From Acidobacteriota bacterium (GTDB lineage Bacteria; Acidobacteriota; Terriglobia; Acidiferrales; UBA7541), in assembly GCA_013289835.1 (NCBI GenBank), contig JABCZG010000005.1, forward strand, positions 1-64,000: a stretch of 64,000 nucleotides of DNA. Reading direction: 5' to 3'. The notes beneath the pieces were generated by a model that was not told the origin of the DNA, made no database searches, and saw only the letters and a program-made list of their open reading frames with translations. This document shows positions 56,887 to 64,000 of this stretch, piece after piece. The translations under genes and the position numbers were made by a program. Position 1 is the first letter of the stretch. Each line of letters begins with the position of its first letter.

Positions 56887-58200
56887 TCACTTGAAATCCA
56901 AGAGAATGTCTACGGTTGCTTTAGCGGGGTCGGTTTGCAACCAGTGTCCTACGTTGTCGTAGTGCACGGGCAATTCGCCGAAAACTTGTTCTTGATGAAC
57001 CTGCAATTTTTGGAGGAGTTCTTCGAACTTGGCCTTGTCGAAGACATTTCCCGAGGCGATGGTCCAGGCGGCGTAGACTTTGCGTTCGCCGGCAAGGGAG
57101 AGCCCGGTGAGGACCATTTTGCCGTAATGATATTGGGCGCCTTCTTGAACGCTCACTGCGTAAGAGACGGTGTGCGCGTCATCGTCATACGTTGGAACAA
57201 AATTCAATTTTGCGTCGAGGTAGCCGTGATGGCCATACTCTTCGCGAATGCGATCCCAGCCTGCTTCCATTTGCATGCCGTCGGCGACGTCACCGGGCTT
57301 GACGCCCAGCAGGCCGGTCAGAGTAAATTCCGACAACAACGTGTTTCCCGTCCAATGAACCTCTTTCCAGTGATATACCCCGCCGGGCGTCACCGGCACG
57401 TAGACAGGAATTTGATCGGGAAGTTTCTGATTGGGATTGCCCATCAGGCGAACTTCCGGTGGCCCGAGTTTGGCGCGCAGATAGCCCTGCTGCAGATAGA
57501 TCGGACGAATGGACTCCGTGAGGAACAGGTCAATGGTCATGCGCGAATAAGGCTTCCCTAAAACTTCGGAGAGATGCTGTTGGACGGCATGCGAGGCGGC
57601 CAGCGAGGAATCGCTGAATTCCACCTTGGACATCGTCATGGTCGCGCCTTCGATGCGGAATTCCTGGACGTTGCCTTCGCCGGCGGGATTGGCGATCACC
57701 AAGTGTTCGAGTGAGACTTGGAGCCCTTTTGCGGCCAGCAATTCGTTCACGGCTTCCGCGGCTAGATCCACCGCGGTGCCGCCTTCGGGCAAAGTTCCGT
57801 CGAAGAAGGAAAGTTTCTTGCGGATGGCGTCGGTGAGTTCGGAGTCCGCGAACCAAGGAATATTGTCAAAGTAAGCCGGGATGCGGGGCGATTCCTCGAC
57901 ATGATACGTCACCGACACGCCTTGGCCGCGCGTTTGAAAGCTGTAATTTACTTTGGAAAAGAGGCCGCTCTTTACGAGCCGGTCGGCGGCGGCTTGGAGA
58001 TCGTCTTTTCCAACTTGCGAGCCAATTTGCAATTCGGTCAGAGATAGCACTTGCGCTTCAGTGAGGATTTTGACGCCCTCGACGTGGAGTTCGCGGAGGG
58101 GCGCGGTTGCCGCTGGAGGCGCTTGAGCATCGGCTGGGCGGGAGGCAGTGAGTAGAAAGAAGGATATGGCGCACACGCACAACCGCGAGATTCGAATCAT
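56887..58200 (-). CDS. POTRA-domain outer membrane assembly-like protein, barrel not evident
   Basis: Signal peptide; LHVEGVKILTEAQVLSLTELQIGSQVGKDDLQAAADRLVKSGLFSKVNYSFQT and further POTRA-like repeats. Confidence 0.7.
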   Translation of the reverse strand: MIRISRLCVCAISFFLLTASRPADAQAPPAATAPLRELHVEGVKILTEAQVLSLTELQIGSQVGKDDLQAAADRLVKSGLFSKVNYSFQTRGQGVSVTYHVEESPRIPAYFDNIPWFADSELTDAIRKKLSFFDGTLPEGGTAVDLAAEAVNELLAAKGLQVSLEHLVIANPAGEGNVQEFRIEGATMTMSKVEFSDSSLAASHAVQQHLSEVLGKPYSRMTIDLFLTESIRPIYLQQGYLRAKLGPPEVRLMGNPNQKLPDQIPVYVPVTPGGVYHWKEVHWTGNTLLSEFTLTGLLGVKPGDVADGMQMEAGWDRIREEYGHHGYLDAKLNFVPTYDDDAHTVSYAVSVQEGAQYHYGKMVLTGLSLAGERKVYAAWTIASGNVFDKAKFEELLQKLQVHQEQVFGELPVHYDNVGHWLQTDPAKATVDILLDFK

Positions 58201-58229
58201 GCGTTTATTTTAGCGGAAAACGGACCCGG

Positions 58230-60095
58230 CTACTCTACTGTGACGGATTTCGCCAGGTTGCGCGGCTGGTCCACGTCGCATCCGCGGCGTACGGCGATGT
58301 GATAAGCCAGCAACTGCAGAGGAATTATTTCGAGCAAGGGTACGAGGATCTCCGGGGCGGGCGGCAGCTCGATGATGTGATCGGAAGCTTCGCGAGCGAG
58401 ATGATCGCCGTTGGTAACGATGGAGATGACGATGCCATCGCGCGCTTTGACTTCTTTAATGTTCGAAACGCTCTTTTCATAGCGAGTCATCGCTTCGGGG
58501 TCGGATTCATCGCGCGTCGCCAGAACCACGACCGGAAGATTTTCATCGATGAGCGCGTTGGGGCCATGCTTCATTTCGCCGGAAGGGTAGCCTTCGGCGT
58601 GAATATAAGAGATTTCCTTCAGCTTCAGAGCGCCTTCGAGCGCGATCGGGTAGTGAATGCCTCTGCCCAGGTAGAGAAAATCGGTGTGGCGGAAAAATTG
58701 GCGGGCGAGATTTTCGTAGAAGCCGGTTTCATCCGCTTGCAAAATCATTTCGATTTTGTGCGGAATGCGCGTGAACTCTTGCATCAACGCTCTGGCGGTT
58801 TCCTCCGTCATTTTGCCGCGCACCTGGCCGAGGTAGGAAGCGAGCAGAAGCAAGGCGGTCAATTGTGCGGTGAAGGCCTTCGTTGAAGCTACGCCGATCT
58901 CCGGGCCGGCGTGCGTTGGAATGGTTCCCGCGGCTTCGCGGGTGATCATGGAGCCGATGACGTTGCAGATCGCAAGAGTCGGAGAGCCTTTGGTTTTTGC
59001 TTCGCGCTGGGCCGCTAGCGTGTCTGCGGTTTCGCCAGACTGGCTGATGCACACGGTCAGCGTTTTCGAGTCGATGATGGGATCGCGATAACGGAATTCG
59101 CTGCCGTAGTCCACTTCGACGGGCACGCGCGCCAGGCGCTCGATCATGAATTTCCCAGCCAGCGCGGCATGCCAGCTGGTGCCGCAAGCCACGATGCGCA
59201 CGTTATGAAATTCGCGGAAATTCTTTTCCGTGATTTGCATTTCATCGAGGAAGACTTTTCCGGTGTCCTGCGAAATGCGGCCGAGCAGGGTGTCGCGCAC
59301 GGCGCGGGGCTGCTCGAAAATCTCCTTCTGCATGAAATGCTTGTAGCCGCCCTTTTCCGCCATGATGGGATCCCACGCCACGTGTTGGGCGGGGCGTTCG
59401 ACGGGGCGGCCGTCGTGGTCCATGACATGCACGCCTTTGGCGGTGAGAACGGCAATATCGCCGTCGGCGAGGAAGAACATCTCGCGGGTGTGCTGAAGCA
59501 GGGCGGGGATGTCGCTGGCGACGAAATACTCTCCCTTACCAAGACCAATCACCGAGGGCGGGCCGAGACGAGCAGCGACGATTTTTTGCGGATCCTTGGC
59601 GGACAGAAAAACCAGGGCGTAAATGCCGCGCAATTCCTTCAGCGAACGGCGCACGGCTTCCTCAAGAGGGACGCCGCCTTGCGAATTCTTTTCCACGAGG
59701 TGCGCCACGATTTCCGTATCAGTTTCCGTGGCGAACTTGTGGCCTTCTTTTTGCAGCTTTTCTTTCAGTTCGAGGTAGTTTTCGATGATTCCATTGTGCA
59801 CGACGACGATCTGGCCGGTGCAGTCGCGGTGCGGATGAGCATTTTCTTCGGTGGGACGGCCATGAGTGGCCCAGCGTGTGTGGCCGATTCCGTAAGTGCC
59901 TTCGATTGGCGATTTAGCGATGACCTCTTCGAGGTTTCGAAGTTTTCCAGGTGCTCGGCGAATCTCGAGCTTGCCATCTTGTGTGACGACAGCGATACCC
60001 GCCGAATCGTAGCCGCGGTATTCCAACTTACGAAGTCCTTCGATGATGACGGGGACAACTTTCTTAGGGCCGATATAGCCGACAATTCCACACAT
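58230..60095 (-). CDS. glmS: Glutamine-fructose-6-phosphate aminotransferase
   Basis: [33 protein letters not shown]...[10 protein letters not shown]...C-terminal [12 protein letters not shown]. Confidence 0.98.
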   Translation of the reverse strand: MCGIVGYIGPKKVVPVIIEGLRKLEYRGYDSAGIAVVTQDGKLEIRRAPGKLRNLEEVIAKSPIEGTYGIGHTRWATHGRPTEENAHPHRDCTGQIVVVHNGIIENYLELKEKLQKEGHKFATETDTEIVAHLVEKNSQGGVPLEEAVRRSLKELRGIYALVFLSAKDPQKIVAARLGPPSVIGLGKGEYFVASDIPALLQHTREMFFLADGDIAVLTAKGVHVMDHDGRPVERPAQHVAWDPIMAEKGGYKHFMQKEIFEQPRAVRDTLLGRISQDTGKVFLDEMQITEKNFREFHNVRIVACGTSWHAALAGKFMIERLARVPVEVDYGSEFRYRDPIIDSKTLTVCISQSGETADTLAAQREAKTKGSPTLAICNVIGSMITREAAGTIPTHAGPEIGVASTKAFTAQLTALLLLASYLGQVRGKMTEETARALMQEFTRIPHKIEMILQADETGFYENLARQFFRHTDFLYLGRGIHYPIALEGALKLKEISYIHAEGYPSGEMKHGPNALIDENLPVVVLATRDESDPEAMTRYEKSVSNIKEVKARDGIVISIVTNGDHLAREASDHIIELPPAPEILVPLLEIIPLQLLAYHIAVRRGCDVDQPRNLAKSVTVE

Positions 60096-60183
60096 GCCGG
60101 GTTTCTCCTGAGAGCGATTTCAAAAGCGTAACATGCCCGCTGCTTCTGGACCGTGAAATCGCGGCACGGTGACGCGAATGAGC

Positions 60184-60567
60184 TTACGGTTGCTGGGCGG
60201 AATCCGGGGCCTCGACGAGCTCATAGGACTTAAGCTTATCTCCGACATCGAAATGGAGCGTAACGAGCGCCGTCACGGGCTTCAGCGTCTCCGTATCCAC
60301 GTGGTGGACGAGAACCACCACTGCGCGCGGATCATTCGATGCTTGCAAGGGAAAGCCTTGCGAGCTGAGGTAGACGACAACTCGCGATTTTGTCGAGCCC
60401 TCGGGCAGTTGGGCGTCCAGCAATTCGTCAATCTGGCGCAAACGCGGGTCAGAGGTGTGGCCCCCCGCCTTGCAGCCGGTGAGCGGCAGCATCAGGACAA
60501 TTCCCAGCAAGGCGCAGAGCTTCAACGATCTGCTGGAACTCGCGGTGCGGCGGGGCGGTGGAGTCAT
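60184..60567 (-). CDS. Putative lipoprotein, unknown function
   Basis: LCALLGIVLMLPLTGCKAGG lipobox. Confidence 0.65.
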   Translation of the reverse strand: MTPPPRRTASSSRSLKLCALLGIVLMLPLTGCKAGGHTSDPRLRQIDELLDAQLPEGSTKSRVVVYLSSQGFPLQASNDPRAVVVLVHHVDTETLKPVTALVTLHFDVGDKLKSYELVEAPDSAQQP

Positions 60568-60579
60568 AAGTTGGCCAGG

Positions 60580-60822
60580 CTATTCAACGATTTCGAAGCG
60601 ATATTCTTCGATGACCAGGTTGGTGAGGACTTCCTTGGAAATGCGCTCGAGTTGTTTTTGTGCTTCTTCGCGGCTCCAGCCGTCGAGGTTGAGGACGAAG
60701 AATTTTCCCTGGCGGACGTCTTTTATGGCGGCGTAGCCCAGTCCGGCAAGCGCATGCTGAATGGTCTGTCCTTGGGGATCGAGAACGGTTCGTTTGGGCA
60801 TTACCCAGACGTGTGCTTTCAT
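60580..60822 (-). CDS. purS: Phosphoribosylformylglycinamidine synthase subunit PurS
   Basis: MKAHVWVMPKRTVLDPQGQTIQHALAGLGYAAIKDVRQGKFFVLNLDG. Confidence 0.93.
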   Translation of the reverse strand: MKAHVWVMPKRTVLDPQGQTIQHALAGLGYAAIKDVRQGKFFVLNLDGWSREEAQKQLERISKEVLTNLVIEEYRFEIVE

Positions 60823-60843
60823 GCGGCTAGTATAGCATTGCCT

Positions 60844-61851
60844 TCAAGTGCTTCGCGCTTCGCGGCGTTCCGTAGCGAGATCAAATGCGTGGAGGAATCC
60901 CATTTCCACGAGCTTCAGGAGCTCTTCTTGATTGAGCCCCATGCGCGCGGCGTTTTCATACTCCGTTTGCAAGGTGGTATGGAACATGGCGGGATCGTCG
61001 GTGGAGAGGACGACGGGTATTCCGTGGCGCAGGAGCTTGGGCAGCGGATGGTCTTCAATTGTTGCGTGTTTGCGGCCGAGCTGGAGCACGAGTGCGCCGG
61101 TTTTCAGGTTGCTGCCGGGACAGATTTCGAGGGGGAGTCGCCGTTCTGCGAGGAAGTCCATTAAAGCCGGATCGCGGATCGCGGCAATGCCATGGCCGAT
61201 GCGTTCGACGCCCAGAAGTTCGATGGCTTCGCGGATTTTTTCGGGGCCGCCGGTTTCGCCGGCGTGCATCAAGCGATGCAGCCCGAGTTCGGCGGCTTTG
61301 TCGTATGTGGAACGAAACGCTTCGGTGGGAACGCTAAGTTCATCGCCGCCGATGCCGAAGGCGACGATCGCTTTCGAAGCGCAACGCTTGGCGAGTTCGA
61401 CCACTTTCATGGCTGCTTCTGCGCCGAATTGGCGCGCGGCGTCGAAGACCCAGCGAAATCGCAGGCCACGGCGTTCGAACGGCTCGGTGGCGCGGAGGAG
61501 AGCTTCGAAATTGGCTTCGGGTTGCTGCTTTCGCAGGAGCATCACGCCGACGGACAAGGTCACTTCGGTGTAGACCACGTTCTGCGTAAGCAGGTGTTCC
61601 GCGAGATCGCGCGCGATCAGGGCGTAATCCTGCGGGTCGCGAAGAAAAGAAGTCACCCATTTAAAGGCTTCGATGAACTCGGGGAAATTACGATATGCGT
61701 AACGTCCGCGAACTTCCGCCTCTGTCATGGCAACGCCATGACGGGCGGTGAGCGCGCACACGGTTGCCGGCAGGATGGAGCCCTCGAGATGGAGATGAAG
61801 CTCCGCCTTGGGCAGTGAAAGAATGCGATCGGAGAGCAGAGGTGACGTCAT
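60844..61851 (-). CDS. Adenosine deaminase family protein
   Basis: LPKAELHLHLEGSILPATV, LHRLMHAGETGGPEKI, RIGHGI, VVLSTDDPAMF. Confidence 0.92.
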   Translation of the reverse strand: MTSPLLSDRILSLPKAELHLHLEGSILPATVCALTARHGVAMTEAEVRGRYAYRNFPEFIEAFKWVTSFLRDPQDYALIARDLAEHLLTQNVVYTEVTLSVGVMLLRKQQPEANFEALLRATEPFERRGLRFRWVFDAARQFGAEAAMKVVELAKRCASKAIVAFGIGGDELSVPTEAFRSTYDKAAELGLHRLMHAGETGGPEKIREAIELLGVERIGHGIAAIRDPALMDFLAERRLPLEICPGSNLKTGALVLQLGRKHATIEDHPLPKLLRHGIPVVLSTDDPAMFHTTLQTEYENAARMGLNQEELLKLVEMGFLHAFDLATERREARST

Positions 61852-61861
61852 TCGCGAAAGG

Positions 61862-62719
61862 TCAATGTGGTAGCTGCGGCCGTCCGGCGTTCACCCAGGC
61901 GGTAAGCCAAAAGGAGCCAACGTCGGTGGCGGCGTCGGAGAGCTGGCGAATCAGGATGGCTGCGGCTTGGTTGTAGAAGCGATCGTAGTATTCGTCGGTG
62001 AACGAACTTTCGCCGTGGCGCGCGCGGCGGTCGGCTAGAAGAACGGTTTCGAGCCAGCTGTGGGAACTGAGGCAGGCTTCGAAGGCGTAGTCCGTTGGGT
62101 CGCTGATAAAGACGGCGTCATTAGGCCGCATGGGGAAGAAGGAAGAAAAGCGGTCAATCAGCGTGGTTCCGAAACGTTCGTTGATGCCGGTCTGGCCGCT
62201 GAGGTGGCCGTCGAAATTATCTGTGGTGTTGAAGGGGTCGTGGGCCTCGGCCACGTAGTTCGCGAGGATGGCGGCGTCCACTCTTGCGTCATCCCACTTG
62301 CCGGCCTTCATGGCTTCCGTCAGTTTTTCGCTGTAGACGCCGATCTGCCAGGGAAGCAGACCGTTGGCGTCCAGTTTCGCCTTGCCAAATTTGGTGACAG
62401 CGGCTTTGTATTCGCGGGGGAGCGCCTCGAAAGGAAATCGGCCGTACCTGTCGAGAAACAGGAAATGATTGTGGCGCTCCAGGGGGGATTTTGCGATGGA
62501 GTCGAGAGGGTCGGTTACGTGCTGGACGAGCACGCCGCGACTTGATTCGAAAAAGAACCGGATGTCAGACGGCAGAGTGTCGATTGCCTTGTTCACGACC
62601 AGGCGCTGGCCGTTCCTTCCCCAGGCACGCGATGCTTGAGCAGAAGTCAGGAAAAGCACGAAGACCGCAAGCGAGGACGCGGCTCGTTTACAAGGATGGT
62701 GATAAGCCCACCGTTGCAT
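61862..62719 (-). CDS. S1/P1 nuclease or zinc-dependent phospholipase C-like exported protein
   Basis: Signal peptide; WGRNGQRLVVNKAI...ANYVAEAHDPFNTTDNFDGHLSGQTGINERF. Confidence 0.6.
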   Translation of the reverse strand: MQRWAYHHPCKRAASSLAVFVLFLTSAQASRAWGRNGQRLVVNKAIDTLPSDIRFFFESSRGVLVQHVTDPLDSIAKSPLERHNHFLFLDRYGRFPFEALPREYKAAVTKFGKAKLDANGLLPWQIGVYSEKLTEAMKAGKWDDARVDAAILANYVAEAHDPFNTTDNFDGHLSGQTGINERFGTTLIDRFSSFFPMRPNDAVFISDPTDYAFEACLSSHSWLETVLLADRRARHGESSFTDEYYDRFYNQAAAILIRQLSDAATDVGSFWLTAWVNAGRPQLPH

Positions 62720-62732
62720 TCTGCAATTCCCT

Positions 62733-64000
62733 CTAAACGCGATTGGCCGCTCTCAACGTACTGTGCTTCCGGCCATAAAAAGAATAAAGCACCAGCCCCA
62801 GGATCATCCAGACAAAGAAGCGGATCCAATTCATGATCGGCAGGCCCGCCATCAGCAGGACGCACGTGATGATCGTAAGAGCCGGCGCGAGTGGACCGCC
62901 CGGAGCGCGGAAAGCGCGCGGCCTATCCGGCTCGCGATAGCGCAGAATCAGCACTCCTCCCGCTACCAGAGCGAACGCGAACAGCGTGCCGATGTTCGAG
63001 AGATCGGCGAGCGTTCCAATATCGAGAAGGCCTGCGGGAATTCCGACCACGAATCCGGCCATCCAGGTGGAAAAGTCTGGCGTTTGAAAACGTGGATGCA
63101 CGCGGCTGAATATTTTTGGAAACAGGCCGTCGCGCGACATCGCGAACCAGACGCGCGCTTGCCCGAGCTGGAAAACCAACAGGGAAGAGATCATGCCCAT
63201 CAATGCGCCGATCAGAACGATCAGGCGAACACCGGTGAAATGAAGTTTCCTGAGGGTGTTCACAACGGGCGCGGCGTCGTCCACCAGGGTGTCCCACTTC
63301 ACCAGTCCCGTAAGCACCACCACCACCGCTATGTAGAGCAGAGTGCAGATGATTAGAGTTGCGATGATACCAATGGGCAGATCGCGCTGGGGGTTTTTAC
63401 ATTCCTCGGCAGCGGTCGAGACGGAGTCGAACCCGATGTAAGTGAAGAATACGATCGAGCCGCCTGTCAATATGCCGGGCCAGCCATTCGGGGCGAAGGG
63501 ATGATAGTTCGCGGGAATAATCAATTTTGACGCGAAGGTCACGAACACCAGGATGGCGACAATTTTCAGAAACACCATGATGTTGTTGGTGCGCGCGGAT
63601 TCTTTGATGCCGCGCACCAGGATCACGGTTAGGAGCATCACGATGATGAACGCGGGCCAATTGAATCCCATGTGCCAGCCGGGGCCGTAGAGCATGTTGC
63701 CCTGCAGGTCTGATAATCCTGTGGGGAGATAAGCCGGTGAAATCCAGCGAGGATTTGGATGCACGCCGAACCAGTCGAGCAAGTTGACCATGTGCTGGGA
63801 GAAGCCCACGCTGACGGCCATATTGCTGACGGCGTACTCGAGGATCAAGTCCCAGCCGATAATCCAGGCGACGAGTTCTCCCATGGTGGCATATGTGTAT
63901 GTGTACGCACTGCCGGCAATTGGAATCATCGCGGCGAGCTCGGCGTAGCACACCGACGCGAATCCACAGGCGATGGCGACGAGGACAAACGAGAGAGCAA
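62733..64000 (-). CDS. APC family amino acid permease, 5' end beyond window
   Basis: CYAELAAMIPIAGSAYTYTYATMGELVAWIIGWDLILEYAVSN; FFTYIGFDSVSTAAEECKNPQRDLPIGI; frame open to the window edge. Confidence 0.93.
   Translation of the reverse strand, partial: ALSFVLVAIACGFASVCYAELAAMIPIAGSAYTYTYATMGELVAWIIGWDLILEYAVSNMAVSVGFSQHMVNLLDWFGVHPNPRWISPAYLPTGLSDLQGNMLYGPGWHMGFNWPAFIIVMLLTVILVRGIKESARTNNIMVFLKIVAILVFVTFASKLIIPANYHPFAPNGWPGILTGGSIVFFTYIGFDSVSTAAEECKNPQRDLPIGIIATLIICTLLYIAVVVVLTGLVKWDTLVDDAAPVVNTLRKLHFTGVRLIVLIGALMGMISSLLVFQLGQARVWFAMSRDGLFPKIFSRVHPRFQTPDFSTWMAGFVVGIPAGLLDIGTLADLSNIGTLFAFALVAGGVLILRYREPDRPRAFRAPGGPLAPALTIITCVLLMAGLPIMNWIRFFVWMILGLVLYSFYGRKHSTLRAANRV

Noticed and set aside
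59169-61164. Long plus-strand ORFs opposite glmS, purS and adenosine deaminase
   Set aside because: Shadow ORFs; the minus strand carries unambiguous conserved genes.

Overview
The window holds a mobile accessory island of about 38 kb (about 1036-39316) inserted at the 3' end of an initiator tRNA-fMet gene, flanked by chromosomal core genes that look acidobacterial (an inference from the reading, not tested). A sigma-54 activator (1-871) lies to the left. Type II secretion genes, smpB, pepA, argS, larC, metG, tatD, a polyprenyl synthase, larE, glmS, purS, adenosine deaminase and an amino acid permease lie to the right. The intact tRNA-fMet is at 39317-39393 (-), next to a tyrosine integrase. 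Copies of its 3' end recur at 1036-1090, 13448-13493 and, shortened, at 16561-16575. Two integrase C-terminal relics sit just upstream of the two internal copies, so the island looks like a tandem or accreted array of elements using one attachment site. Module 1 (1.2-12.9 kb) is the strongest candidate for an undescribed system: an ECF sigma factor, a membrane anti-sigma-like/TPR/CHAT protease fusion, an exported M64 metallopeptidase, a stand-alone copy of its C-terminal domain, an exported C11 (clostripain) protease and an overlapping exported C14 (caspase-like) protease. That puts three clan-CD-type proteases with an ECF switch in one segment. Module 2 (13.8-16.1 kb) is a dCTP-deaminase-like gene overlapping a GNAT-ASCH gene. 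Module 3 (16.5-31.8 kb) has a PRTase+SLOG pair, two overlapping PUA/EVE-like-HNH nucleases, a tRNA-like element, a CBASS-like operon (CD-NTase, CapV-like patatin, PD-(D/E)XK-like nuclease), and convergent to it a ubiquitin-like conjugation operon (Ubl, E2, JAB-E1, APH-like kinase, DUF6527-like) headed by a CapW/BrxR-like WYL repressor with a 55-bp palindromic operator. Module 4 (32-39.3 kb) is the mobility module. All assignments come from reading motifs in the translations; no database search was run.
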